From Flexithrix dorotheae DSM 6795 (lineage in GTDB: Bacteria; Bacteroidota; Bacteroidia; Cytophagales; Flammeovirgaceae): a DNA stretch of 59,738 nt. Within the stretch, counting starts at the first letter, position 1. Every line of letters starts with the position of its first letter. The stretch spans positions 5,001-64,738 of the forward strand of contig NZ_KB903456.1 in NCBI RefSeq assembly GCF_000379765.1, given 5' to 3'. This document shows, one piece after another, positions 45,573 through 53,967 of the stretch. The notes beneath the pieces are model-generated. The model was not told the DNA's origin. It did no database searches and saw only the letters and a list, made by a program, of their open reading frames with translations. The position numbers and the translations under genes are program-made.

Positions 45573-46343
45573 TCAAAAGCCCTGAAGACCCAGCCCGAAA
45601 AGAGCAAAATCGTATTTTACGGGGTCGTTTTGATCGAACTTTTTTAGGTTTTGGGTCAGTTCTACTGCAGCCAGCCAGTCAGTTTGTTTTCGTTTTAAAA
45701 GTCCCAGTTTTCTGGCTACTCTTTCTACATGAATATCCAGCGGGCAAACCAGTTGGTTGGGGGTAATGGTTTTCCATATACCAAAATCCACACTGTTTTT
45801 ATCATTTCTCACCATCCATCGCAGGAACATGTTTATCCTCTTACAGGCTGATTTTCGTTCGGGGGTAGCCACATGTTTTCTTGTGCGGTGTGGATAGTCG
45901 GGCAGCGCAAAAAACTGGTTATGGAAGTGTATAAGGTAATTACCTACATTTTCAGGTTTTGGCTTTTCTTCCACAAAAAAAGCATGCTCTAAAGATTCGT
46001 GATTTTGGTAATGATTTTTGAAAAACTCAATGAAATACAGGGCATCAATATCATTAAAGGTTCTGTGCTTAAAATTGAGAAAGGATTTCAGGTCATTTTC
46101 CGAATGGTTTAGAATAAAATCGTGAGGCGCGCCATCCATCATTTTTACCAGGTTTTGGCAACTTTTAATAATGGTTTTTCGCTGTCCCCAGGCAAGGGTC
46201 GCTGCCCAAAATGCAGTTATTTCAATATCCTGTTTTTTTGTAAATGAATGGGGAATACAAATGGGATCATCTTCAATAAAGCCCGGCTGGTTGAATTCCT
46301 CAAATTTCTCGTCTAGTAGTTTTTTTATGTCTGATTTTTTCAA
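45573..46343 (-). CDS. TIGR02757 family protein
   Basis: A 256-residue protein of the TIGR02757 family, common in Bacteroidota and of unknown function. Recognised by FNQPGFIEDDPICIPHSF near the N-terminus, AFWAATLAWGQRKTII, and the ending VKYDFALFGLGLQG. The helical fold has a distant resemblance to HhH DNA-repair glycosylases (CPLDIHVERVARKLGLL resembles the helix-hairpin-helix end), but catalytic residues are not identified. The Lnt-like gene ends 17 bases upstream of its start on the same strand. Confidence 0.88.
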   Translation of the reverse strand: MKKSDIKKLLDEKFEEFNQPGFIEDDPICIPHSFTKKQDIEITAFWAATLAWGQRKTIIKSCQNLVKMMDGAPHDFILNHSENDLKSFLNFKHRTFNDIDALYFIEFFKNHYQNHESLEHAFFVEEKPKPENVGNYLIHFHNQFFALPDYPHRTRKHVATPERKSACKRINMFLRWMVRNDKNSVDFGIWKTITPNQLVCPLDIHVERVARKLGLLKRKQTDWLAAVELTQNLKKFDQNDPVKYDFALFGLGLQGF

Positions 46344-46360
46344 AATTTAAAGCTGGTGGT

Positions 46361-47560
46361 CTATTTATTAGAAAATTTCCCCAATTTATTTTTTACTAAA
46401 GTGATCAGCAGAATGAAAATACCTATAAAAGCAGCTAGTCTTCCAATTAAATTCTGGTAAGTGGTAAAACTTGTTTGGGTTGCAGATGGATAAAAATTTA
46501 GGCTTTTTTGCTTATCCGTATCCCAGTAGCGATCAATTCCTGTAGAGGGAATCAACCGGTATTGATTAGCATCATATTTAAAAATAATATTTACCCTATT
46601 CTCAATTGCCCTTAGTCTTAAGTAAGCATTTTGAATCTTATAGGGCATATTTCCCTGCTCTACCAGAATCAGCTCACTTTTATTTTTATCTACAAGTTCA
46701 GCAAATTTATCAGGATTGGAAGCCGTAGAAGTCTCTATCAGAAGAATATTTTCCATTTCTTCAGAGTCATTATTTAACAAGAAGTTGTCATTTTCCACAT
46801 CATTCAAAAAGCAATAAAAAAATGGTTCAGAAATTTTGAATGCAGATTCATGATGCTTTTCGGCAAAATGTTTTCCAACAGCTTCAATGGAAATAGAGGC
46901 CGGTTTTTCAGTTTTACTTTGAGTTGGATCTTTTTCGATAAACAGGTAGGAATAGAAAATTGGGAGATAAATAAAAATTGCCCATAGCCATCTTTTACGC
47001 CTTAGAAATAAGATTTGATAGGCCACAATTCCCGAAATTATTATCCAGAGTGTCCCTCCGGATATCCCTACAATTTCATACCATTGTACCCAGAAAAACT
47101 GCCTCATGAAGGCACTTCCCAAATTGAGCCATGGCCAACCCAGAAACCAGTGGTTTTGCAGATATTCAAATCCTAACCAAAAGCAAACCAGTGCCAGATA
47201 CCCGTATTTTCCCTGTGACTTCTTTTTTACTACAGAAAATAAAATTATTGGGAGTGAGATAAAAATAGCATTATAAATCCATATACCAACAGCCATAGGG
47301 CCTGCAGCTGGAAAAAGCCAATAAGTTGCACCAATGTTGGTAATAAAAAAGCAGATGAAACAGCATAAAAACAGGGAAAGCAAATAAGTGAAACCCGGTT
47401 TTTGAGCAAGCCTTTTTTCTATTGCTAATAAAGGAGCAAATGCAAATAAAATGGTGAATGGGATTCGTGAAACCCATGGCAAGAAGAACAAAACTCCACT
47501 GATAACGGCAAATAAATAAAGGTACTTTTTACTGGCTAAAAATCCGGTTTGATTTTCCAT
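46361..47560 (-). CDS. Degenerate apolipoprotein N-acyltransferase-like protein
   Basis: A 399-residue membrane protein. The N-terminal ~210 residues have Lnt's multi-helix domain, with the family block FEYLQNHWFLGWPWLNLGSA at 131-150. The nitrilase domain is only about 150 residues (~215-370) instead of ~260. The Cys-bearing block (ICYE in Lnt) reads LLIETS at 273-278, so the catalytic Cys is lost, and the Glu and Lys regions cannot be found. Yet LRLRAIENR (314-322) and the last helix are kept. Lnt N-acylates lipoproteins; this copy is probably inactive or has a new role. In a cluster with rsmI and the TIGR02757 gene. Confidence 0.75.
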   Translation of the reverse strand: MENQTGFLASKKYLYLFAVISGVLFFLPWVSRIPFTILFAFAPLLAIEKRLAQKPGFTYLLSLFLCCFICFFITNIGATYWLFPAAGPMAVGIWIYNAIFISLPIILFSVVKKKSQGKYGYLALVCFWLGFEYLQNHWFLGWPWLNLGSAFMRQFFWVQWYEIVGISGGTLWIIISGIVAYQILFLRRKRWLWAIFIYLPIFYSYLFIEKDPTQSKTEKPASISIEAVGKHFAEKHHESAFKISEPFFYCFLNDVENDNFLLNNDSEEMENILLIETSTASNPDKFAELVDKNKSELILVEQGNMPYKIQNAYLRLRAIENRVNIIFKYDANQYRLIPSTGIDRYWDTDKQKSLNFYPSATQTSFTTYQNLIGRLAAFIGIFILLITLVKNKLGKFSNK

Positions 47561-47575
47561 AATTACTGGTACTTC

Positions 47576-48262
47576 TTATTTTCCTTTTCCTTCTACTACA
47601 ATTACAATTTCACCTTTTATAGCTTTAGCTTCAAAGTGTTTAATCAACTCCGAAATGGTATCACGGGCATTTTCTTCGTGAATTTTGGTGAGTTCTCTGG
47701 CTACCAACGCTATTCGGTCCGTGCCCAGAGATTCCCCTAATTGCTTTAATGTTTTGAGCAACCTGTGTGGTGATTCATATAAAATAATGGTCCTTTCTTC
47801 TTCGGCTAAAATGTTCAGTCTGGTTTGTCTGCCTTTTTTGTGCGGCAAAAAACCTTCAAATATGAATTTATCTGCTGGAAGCCCGGAATTGACCAGGGCA
47901 GGCACAAATGCAGTAGCCCCGGGAAGACATTCTACTTTTATATCATTAGCGATACATTCCCGCACCAATAAAAACCCAGGATCGGAAATTACCGGAGTTC
48001 CCGCATCCGAAACCAATGCCAGCTTTTCCCCATTATGTAATCTTTCAATAATCCGTTTTACTGTTTGGTGTTCATTGAAAATATGATAACTGCTCAAAGG
48101 TTTTGATATCTCCAAATGCTTAAGTAAAATCCCGGTTTTTCGAGTATCTTCCGCTAAAATGCCATCAACTTCTTTCAAAATTCGAATAGCCCTTAAAGTG
48201 ATATCTTCAAGGTTACCGATTGGGGTGGGTACAATGTATAAAGCAGTTTCAACTTCCATCAA
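47576..48262 (-). CDS. rsmI: 16S rRNA (cytidine-2'-O)-methyltransferase RsmI
   Basis: A 228-residue SAM-dependent methyltransferase of the tetrapyrrole-methylase fold that modifies C1402 of 16S rRNA. The N-terminal LYIVPTPIGNLEDITLRAIR and ILAEDTRKTGILLKHL are hallmarks, with SDAGTPVISDPG further on. Length is near normal. It ends 15 bases before the Lnt-like gene and is probably the first gene of that operon; TAATTTTG on the minus strand (48304-48297) is a likely -7. Confidence 0.95.
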   Translation of the reverse strand: MMEVETALYIVPTPIGNLEDITLRAIRILKEVDGILAEDTRKTGILLKHLEISKPLSSYHIFNEHQTVKRIIERLHNGEKLALVSDAGTPVISDPGFLLVRECIANDIKVECLPGATAFVPALVNSGLPADKFIFEGFLPHKKGRQTRLNILAEEERTIILYESPHRLLKTLKQLGESLGTDRIALVARELTKIHEENARDTISELIKHFEAKAIKGEIVIVVEGKGK

Positions 48263-48296
48263 GTTTTTAGCTACAGAGTTAAATGTTCAATTCACC

Positions 48297-48304
48297 CAAA
48301 ATTA
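48297..48304 (-). promoter_or_regulatory. -7 element before rsmI
   Basis: Minus strand TAATTTTG, fitting TAnnTTTG, 35 bases before the rsmI start at 48262. Confidence 0.45.
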
Positions 48305-48390
48305 ATCAGGATACTTAAAAAAACACCAGGATTGAGAAAGTTTGGATGCGCTAAAGTGAGGATTGTCATGTTTTGTGCCATCAAATTATT

Positions 48391-48399
48391 TACATTTGC
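48391..48399 (+). promoter_or_regulatory. -7 element of the trhO promoter
   Basis: TACATTTGC matches TAnnTTTGC. Transcription near 48405 excludes the long in-frame extension starting at 48363 and leaves 48414 or 48441 as starts. Confidence 0.6.
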
Positions 48400-48440
48400 A
48401 GCTGAAATTAAATATGTATCACTTAGCCACAACTAAGAGG

Positions 48441-49409
48441 ATGGAAGAAAAGAAATATTACATTCTGTTGTATTATTGCTATACAACTATTGAGAACCCC
48501 GAATTATTTAGAGAAGAACATCACCAGCTTTGTCTCGACCTGAATTTATTGGGTAGAATTATTGTAGCCGGAGAAGGCTTAAACGGGACAGTTTCCGGCC
48601 TGAAAGCCGATTGCCAAAAGTACATGGATATTGTGAAGGCGGATCCACGATTTGAAACACTTGAATTTAAAATTGATGAAAGTGATGAACATGCCTTTCA
48701 AAAGCTCAATGTAAGGGCGAAAGATGAAATCGTCAATTCTGATTTCGAAACAGTTGATCCCAATAAAAAAACCGGAATTCACTTAGAGCCTGCAGAATTT
48801 AAAAAATTAAAAGATCAGGAAGATGTGGTTTTGGTGGATATGCGCTCTAATTACGAACATAGTATCGGGAAATTTAAAGGAGCCATCACCCTTGATATTA
48901 ATAACTTGCGGAATCTTCCTGAAAAAATGCACGAACTGGAAGAATTCAAAAATAAAAAGGTGATAACTTATTGTACTGGTGGAATAAAATGTGAAAAAGC
49001 CAGTGCCTTTTTATTGGAAAAAGGATTTGAGAATGTTTACCAGTTGCACGGAGGTATAATAAAATACGGTATTGAAGAGGGAGGAGAAGATTTTGAAGGA
49101 AAATGCTATGTGTTTGACAATCGTGTGGCGGTGGATGTGAATAAGGTAAATCCAAAGGTAATCAGCAAATGTTATGTCTGTGGTACAATAAGCGACCATA
49201 TGGTTAATTGTGCCGATACGGTTTGTAACCGACATACAGCTATTTGTGAAAGTTGTATGGAAAAAATGGAAGGATGTTGCTCTGAAGAATGTAAAAATTC
49301 CCCCACCAAAAGGGAATGGAATATGGATGGCTATTATCCTAAAGAATTGAATGGCTATAATCCTTATAAGGATGCAAAGAGGCTTAGGAAGGCTGAAAGT
49401 CAATCATAA
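48441..49409 (+). CDS. trhO: tRNA uridine(34) hydroxylase TrhO (rhodanese domain)
   Basis: A ~322-residue YceA/TrhO protein that hydroxylates uridine 34 of some tRNAs. An N-terminal YceI-like domain (ILLYYCYTTIENPELF, GRIIVAGEGLNGT) precedes a rhodanese domain with active-site C178 in YCTGGIKCEKA, and a C-terminal Cys-rich tail (CYVCG, CADTVCNRH, CESCMEK, CCSEEC) probably binds zinc. I chose the ATG of MEEKKYYILL; 48414 is the other candidate. A terminator follows. Confidence 0.92.
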   Translation: MEEKKYYILLYYCYTTIENPELFREEHHQLCLDLNLLGRIIVAGEGLNGTVSGLKADCQKYMDIVKADPRFETLEFKIDESDEHAFQKLNVRAKDEIVNSDFETVDPNKKTGIHLEPAEFKKLKDQEDVVLVDMRSNYEHSIGKFKGAITLDINNLRNLPEKMHELEEFKNKKVITYCTGGIKCEKASAFLLEKGFENVYQLHGGIIKYGIEEGGEDFEGKCYVFDNRVAVDVNKVNPKVISKCYVCGTISDHMVNCADTVCNRHTAICESCMEKMEGCCSEECKNSPTKREWNMDGYYPKELNGYNPYKDAKRLRKAESQS

Positions 49410-49443
49410 AAAAAGGGTAACTCAATTCGAGTTACCCTTTTTT
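49408..49443 (+). terminator. Terminator after trhO
   Basis: AAAGGGTAACTC (49412-49423) pairs with GAGTTACCCTTT (49429-49440), loop AATTC, with A- and T-tracts on each side. Confidence 0.92.
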
Positions 49444-49488
49444 CGTCATGCTTGTTGAAAAGCAGCTAATAGAAATTAACTGTATAAG

Positions 49489-49550
49489 TTAGCCACTTGT
49501 GTTTGTCATTAGCAACAAAAGTGGCTCAAAAGTATAAGCACTGGTGCTTA
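49489..49550 (-). terminator. Hairpins at the 3' end of hsp20
   Basis: AGCCACTT/AAGTGGCT (49491-49498 and 49519-49526) and TAAGCAC/GTGCTTA (overlapping the hsp20 stop, ~49535-49550) form two stem-loops, each without a strong T-run. They may end the hsp20 mRNA. Confidence 0.4.
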
Positions 49551-50003
49551 TTTAATTGAAATAGTTTTTGGTTTTACAGCTTCCCTTTTGGGTAAGGTAA
49601 TATTTAACAAACCATTGTCATATCCTGCTTTGATATCGTCCGCATTTACGGTGTCTGGCAATTGGAATGACCTTCGGAAAGAGTGATAACTGAATTCTCT
49701 TCTGGTGTAATTTCCAGCTTTGTCTTTTTCTTCAACCTTATTTTCTTTTTCGGTTGAAATTGTTAAAACACCGTGATCGATTTCAATTTTAAAATCTTTT
49801 TTATCCAATCCGGGAGCTGCCAGTTCAATATTAAATTCTTTGTCGTTTTCCTGAATATTTACTGCAGGAATATTAAAGTTATCATCATCGAAAAATGATT
49901 TTCCAGGAAGTCTGTTCCATCCATCGTTAAAGAAATTATCTACAAAATTCGAGAATGTTGATAATCCTTTGTCTTTGTCTCGGTTAAATTTTACAAGTGT
50001 CAT
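49548..50003 (-). CDS. Hsp20/alpha-crystallin family small heat-shock protein
   Basis: A 151-residue small heat-shock protein. An alpha-crystallin domain spans ~45-140 (FNIPAVNIQENDKEFNIELA, APGLDKKDFKIEI, FRRSFQLPDTVNADDIKAGY, GLLNITLPK), followed by the tail motif KTISIK. Such chaperones hold unfolding proteins under heat stress in the cytoplasm. Monocistronic; a long inverted repeat lies ~110 bases upstream. Confidence 0.95.
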   Translation of the reverse strand: MTLVKFNRDKDKGLSTFSNFVDNFFNDGWNRLPGKSFFDDDNFNIPAVNIQENDKEFNIELAAPGLDKKDFKIEIDHGVLTISTEKENKVEEKDKAGNYTRREFSYHSFRRSFQLPDTVNADDIKAGYDNGLLNITLPKREAVKPKTISIK

Positions 50004-50110
50004 TTTCTTAGGTATTTTTGGTTAAACTATTAATTGATTTCACCTAAGAATATACAAGGGAAATGCCAGCCGCAAAAAACGGAAAATTTAGCAGATTACA
50101 AGAATGATAT

Positions 50111-50157
50111 ATGTAAAAATGTCATGATTTCCAATTTAAATCATGACATTTTTACAT
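50111..50157. repeat. Perfect 20-bp-arm inverted repeat between hsp20 and the DUF1080 gene
   Basis: ATGTAAAAATGTCATGATTT (50111-50130) and its exact reverse complement (50138-50157) flank the seven-base loop CCAATTT. It ends 60 bases past the DUF1080 stop and lies 107 bases before the hsp20 start, so it may terminate the one or regulate the other. Confidence 0.7.
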
Positions 50158-50217
50158 GTTTTGTAGGTTTTCTTCGTGAATAGACTTTTGAGAATGAGTT
50201 TAATTACAGGCATTAAA

Positions 50218-51015
50218 TCATTCTAGGGTTTTAATTTTTATATTTTTAAACTCAATTCCCTGACCTTCCGATTGCAAACCAATAAAGCCTTTTGTGAGTA
50301 GTTTCCCATCAATTTTTATAGCAGGATCAAATCCCTCAACCACAGCCCCACCTATTTGTGGTTTAGTGTATTGCAAAACTGTGTCTCCATTTACCAAATG
50401 GATCACCAATGAATCTCTGAAAACAATTAAATCTCCACTTACCCACTCATCCCAAGGATAAGTTTTAGAAGTAGAACTAATGCAATGTCTTGGGTCCATT
50501 TCATGATTAAAAATCACTTCAGTTCCGGGAGAACACATATTGCCTGTTGGTCTGGGGCCTTTACCTTCATCCGCAAGCATTTGATATTCTACAGAAATAG
50601 GCCAGTTTTGTTCTTTCAGAATGGTTTTGGGATCCTGTGAATGAAACATTATTCCACTATTTCTATAAGTATAACTCGGTGCATCTTCCAGCCATTGTTC
50701 GGTAAACTTATATTCAAATTTTAAGTGGTAAGAAGAAAATGGTTCTTTATAGAACAAATGGCCATACCGTTCATTAAATTCAGGGTAATCATCATAATTG
50801 ACCTGAATTTTTCCATCTACTACACGGAAAGTATTTGCAAAGTTATCTCCAACTTCATGATGATGTATTTTGGGAATCCAGCCTTCTAAATCTTTCCCAT
50901 TAAAAAGTGATTGCCATTGTTCCGGGGCTTTTTCATCAATTGAGGTAGAATTCTTATTGCAGGCCCCTAAATAAATTAGGCATAGGGAAAAGAGCAGCAG
51001 TTTCAATTTGTTCAT
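50218..51015 (-). CDS. DUF1080 family lipoprotein (3-keto-disaccharide hydrolase-like)
   Basis: A 265-residue lipoprotein with lipobox LGAC (C19). The DUF1080 concanavalin-like fold is shown by WQSLFNGKDLEGWIPK, LKFEYKFTEQW, SGIMFHSQDPK and GFIGLQSEGQGIEFKNIK. Some DUF1080 members act on 3-keto-glucosides, but substrate assignment here is open. It sits near a PmoA-like gene; the two families are often found together in carbohydrate-rich Bacteroidota genomes (background knowledge, not checked). Confidence 0.9.
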   Translation of the reverse strand: MNKLKLLLFSLCLIYLGACNKNSTSIDEKAPEQWQSLFNGKDLEGWIPKIHHHEVGDNFANTFRVVDGKIQVNYDDYPEFNERYGHLFYKEPFSSYHLKFEYKFTEQWLEDAPSYTYRNSGIMFHSQDPKTILKEQNWPISVEYQMLADEGKGPRPTGNMCSPGTEVIFNHEMDPRHCISSTSKTYPWDEWVSGDLIVFRDSLVIHLVNGDTVLQYTKPQIGGAVVEGFDPAIKIDGKLLTKGFIGLQSEGQGIEFKNIKIKTLE

Positions 51016-51046
51016 TAATTGTAAATTATAAATTTTTGAATAGAAT

Positions 51047-51715
51047 TTAATACTCGGCTAAAGTTAATATATCTGCCGGTTTTAAAACTTTTTTTTCATA
51101 GCCTTTTAAAGTGACATTGATCATGGCCTGGCCAATCTGAGTGGTATCCACGATCGAATTTGGAAATAACCCTTTCAATATTTTCAGGAGCCATTTTAAG
51201 TTATTAATCAAAAATCTATACATTTTATCACTGGGTTGAATGTCTCGTTTTGGAATTATTCCTCCCGGCCTGAACATAAAGGCCTGTTTAAAACCTAATT
51301 TGAGTAAATCATTTTCCGTTTTTCCTTTCACCCTGGCCCACATACTTCTGCCTTTTTCCGAAGAATCAGTACCTTGCCCTGAAACATAGTTAAAAGTAAA
51401 GTCGGGGTTAATTTTTATCAACTCTTTGGCCAATGCGAGGGTAAAATCATAAGTCAATTTGGTGTATTTGGATTCATCAATACCAGCAGCACTTACCCCC
51501 ATGCAGGCATAACAGGCGTCATAACCTGCCAACTTATCGGAAATAGAAGCAAATTCAGAGAAATCCTTGTGGATAATTTCTGTTAATTTGGGGTGGTTAA
51601 TGCCTAACGGGTTTCTGGAAATTGATAAAACACCTGTTATATCTGCATGATCAAGGCATTCCAAAAGCACACCTTTTCCAACCATTCCTGTAGCTCCGGT
51701 TACAATTACTTTCAT
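51047..51715 (-). CDS. NAD(P)-binding epimerase-like protein
   Basis: A 222-residue Rossmann-fold protein: VIVTGATGMVGKGVL at 3-17 is the dinucleotide-binding motif, and FTFNYVSGQGTDSSE is near residue 105. Resembles atypical SDRs of the HTATIP2/NAD(P)H-binding kind, which usually lack the YxxxK dyad; I see no clear dyad here. Substrate unknown. It is 31 bases upstream of the DUF1080 gene on the same strand, so an operon is likely. Confidence 0.82.
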   Translation of the reverse strand: MKVIVTGATGMVGKGVLLECLDHADITGVLSISRNPLGINHPKLTEIIHKDFSEFASISDKLAGYDACYACMGVSAAGIDESKYTKLTYDFTLALAKELIKINPDFTFNYVSGQGTDSSEKGRSMWARVKGKTENDLLKLGFKQAFMFRPGGIIPKRDIQPSDKMYRFLINNLKWLLKILKGLFPNSIVDTTQIGQAMINVTLKGYEKKVLKPADILTLAEY

Positions 51716-51905
51716 AATAAGGGAATATGATTTATTGATTTGGTTTCTAATTTACCTGTTTTTTTAAAGAAGGCCGAATACCCAGGAATTAATCCTTTTC
51801 ATTATCGAGATAAAAGTGCTCAATTATTTTAAGGACAGCTAAACATATAGTTGATAACAAGGGATAGAATTGAGATTTTAAAGGATATTGTATCCAATTT
51901 TTAAA

Positions 51906-52847
51906 TCATTTACCTTTAGCATACCGTGCATGAATTTTAGAAATTTCCGATGGTGTCAACCCATTATGAATAAGTAATCTGTACCGGAGTATCGTTGGTT
52001 CAATATGGGAGAGGGTGGTTCCTTTTTCTCCAGGGTAGGGGAATACTGCATTTTGCATACTCTCTTTTGACCGCAAAATCCATGGATTGGGATAACCTGG
52101 ATTTTTTGGGTTACTCAAAATCGCTACACCTTCTACAGCGCTGGAATTTCTTAAAGAACCTGAAATATCCATCCAGTTTCCTGCTTTTATAGGTAAGCGT
52201 TGGGGCGTAACTTTTCCAGTTGGGGCTGTAAAAGTTGCATTCTCTGCTAGTTTTATTCTTGGAGAAAAACCTCCATAACCTTTTTCGTCCTCAGATCCGC
52301 CAATTCTTGTATTTGGCTCCATAGCCAATAGTGATATCTCAATATCAACCTGTCGATAGTTTTTATTTGTTGGATATACGGTAATTGTTGTGTTTTCAGC
52401 TACTAAAGGCTTTTCATTTCCATGATCATCTAACCACAGAGGAGACTTCCAGATCACATTTGCCACAATACTCTTTGCATTACCATTGTTTTTTAATGCT
52501 TCAACCTGATTTACTTCCCATTTAAAATCCTTGATTTCCCAACCATCCCCAATTCGTTTATCTCCAATATAGAATTGATGCCATGCCCAGAAAATACCCC
52601 GGTGATGAGGATGATCTTCAGGAAAGTCTTCTGTCAATATTTGACCATCCAGTGAATACAAAGGATGGATATAATTAGCCCTTTCGTATTTTCCATTAAG
52701 TGATTTTACAGCCGTTTGGTAGAATAATACACTATCCTCCCCTTCTTTAAAGAGTACCCCATCATCATGGAATTCAAGGTTGAGTCCTTGGGAAAATACG
52801 CTAAAGCCTGAAAGTAATAAAAGGAAGATCCCGATAAATTTTCTCAT
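51906..52847 (-). CDS. PmoA-like (DUF6807) family secreted protein
   Basis: A 313-residue protein with signal peptide (MRKFIGIFLLLLSGFSVFSQ). The PmoA/DUF6807 blocks YIHPLYSLDGQ, DFPEDHPHHRGIFWAWH and GNWMDISG are clear. Despite the name, the family is not a methane mono-oxygenase subunit; it appears in carbohydrate-degradation loci. The ATG at 52847 was chosen because it gives the signal peptide; an upstream in-frame start (52883) does not. Monocistronic. Confidence 0.9.
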   Translation of the reverse strand: MRKFIGIFLLLLSGFSVFSQGLNLEFHDDGVLFKEGEDSVLFYQTAVKSLNGKYERANYIHPLYSLDGQILTEDFPEDHPHHRGIFWAWHQFYIGDKRIGDGWEIKDFKWEVNQVEALKNNGNAKSIVANVIWKSPLWLDDHGNEKPLVAENTTITVYPTNKNYRQVDIEISLLAMEPNTRIGGSEDEKGYGGFSPRIKLAENATFTAPTGKVTPQRLPIKAGNWMDISGSLRNSSAVEGVAILSNPKNPGYPNPWILRSKESMQNAVFPYPGEKGTTLSHIEPTILRYRLLIHNGLTPSEISKIHARYAKGK

Positions 52848-53215
52848 AGATTTAATGTTGGCAACAATTTTTATTGAAAACACGACCCATTTGATTATTT
52901 ACAAATTATTGATTGCCCGGACCTAAAGGTAGCAAAATTGAGTGAAAACAGAAATAAGGTGGGACTGAGGTTATTATTGACTTTATGACCTTAAAATGGA
53001 AATTATTTACACATTGAAACTTAAGATATGCAGATCTATTTGGATAAAGCTTGGGGATTATCAAATATATGGAGGTTCTTTTAGTATTGATCCTGGTATT
53101 TGCTGGTTGAGAGGTAAGGAAAAATGAAGTGAGGTACCTCTGAACCCCACTGGAGTTTGAATCCTCATTGATTTAGGGGTTTCATTAATATTTAAGTTTC
53201 AGAGAAAAATACTGA
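52848..53215. other. Intergenic region, PmoA-like / DUF3817 (minus-strand genes)
   Basis: 368 bases. The only structures are the palindrome GAGGTACCTC (53131-53140) and a loosely pairing TGAACCCC/GGGGTTTCA. No gene, RNA or promoter is convincing here. Confidence 0.5.
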
Positions 53216-53515
53216 TTATCGTTTGCTCAAAATATTTTTATCGACATAAAAGTTTCCAAAAGGTATAAAACTAGCTAAGATCACTTTCCCGGTAGTTTTG
53301 AATTTCCAATTTTGCTCAATGCCCACACTTATTGCATTAATGACAAAAAGAATGAAAAATGCTCCGTGTATCGGTCCTAAAGCTTTGGTAAAACCAGGGG
53401 TTTCAAAATAGTATTTTAGTGGTACTCCTACAAATACAAGTATCAAAAGTGTAAAGCCTTCTAAAAAACCAAGGATACGAAGTCTGCCAATATTTGTTTT
53501 GAATAGTTTTTTCAT
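53216..53515 (-). CDS. DUF3817 domain membrane protein
   Basis: A 99-residue membrane protein of the DUF3817 type: GRLRILGFLEGFTLLILVFV, PLKYYFETPG, LGPIHGAFFILFV near 50-62 and ASFIPFGNFYVDK at the end, with three hydrophobic segments. Function unknown. Start ATG at 53515; a longer frame runs 29 codons upstream without family features. Promoter 53642-53650 is in the right place. Confidence 0.85.
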   Translation of the reverse strand: MKKLFKTNIGRLRILGFLEGFTLLILVFVGVPLKYYFETPGFTKALGPIHGAFFILFVINAISVGIEQNWKFKTTGKVILASFIPFGNFYVDKNILSKR

Positions 53516-53641
53516 AGTTAACTGAAATAAGGTCTGTTTAGAAATGGTGAAAATGGCCAGGGGATTGTGATAAAAATAATGACTAGAGCAATAGAAAACC
53601 AAATGAGTGTTTGATACATCAAAATCTGGTAAAATAATGAT

Positions 53642-53650
53642 GCAAAAGTA
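53642..53650 (-). promoter_or_regulatory. -7 element before the DUF3817 gene
   Basis: On the minus strand TACTTTTGC matches TAnnTTTGC, 127 bases before the start at 53515, so the leader would be about 120 bases. Confidence 0.55.
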
Positions 53651-53776
53651 AAGCTATTAAGGGTTTCAGCAAATTTAGATTGGTGAAAATCAAGCAGTTT
53701 GAAAATCCAAATCCCTTCACAGGATCATTTCAGAATATGTTTTTACAGAAGAAAAAACTCCAAAATTGTATGCAAA

Positions 53777-53814
53777 TAAAAAAAGGTAGTTAAGATAAAA
53801 ATTCGTAACTACCT
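53777..53814 (-). terminator. Terminator after tRNA-Arg
   Basis: On the minus strand AGGTAGTTA (53814-53806) pairs with TAACTACCT (53792-53784), followed by a T-run. It begins 11 bases after the tRNA end. Confidence 0.88.
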
Positions 53815-53824
53815 GATTTTTAGG

Positions 53825-53898
53825 TGACTCCGGCAGGATTCGAACCTGCAACCTCCTGATCCGTAGTCAGGTGCACTATCCAGTTATGCTACGGAGCC
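53825..53898 (-). tRNA. tRNA-Arg (anticodon ACG)
   Basis: 74 bases forming a clean cloverleaf on the minus strand. The acceptor stem is GGCTCCG/CGGAGTC (one G-U), the anticodon stem CCTGA/TCAGG encloses the loop CTACGGA, giving anticodon ACG. The T-loop is GGTTCGAATCC. The 3' CCA is not fully encoded (ACCT follows). Confidence 0.96.
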
Positions 53899-53900
53899 TT

Positions 53901-53931
53901 AATGGAAAATTTCCATTTGAAGTGCAAAGCT
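53901..53931 (-). promoter_or_regulatory. Promoter region of tRNA-Arg with start-site hairpin
   Basis: Minus strand TAGCTTTGC (53931-53923) fits TAnnTTTGC, 25 bases before the mature 5' end. The transcription start would fall in AATGGAAA/TTTCCATT (53901-53917), an 8-base inverted repeat around one base. Confidence 0.6.
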
Positions 53932-53967
53932 ATATATTTAATTAGAATTTAAAAATTGGCTTTTGCA

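Noticed and set aside
53131-53140. Palindrome GAGGTACCTC
   Set aside because: A single 10-base palindrome with no partner site and no promoter nearby; chance is likely.
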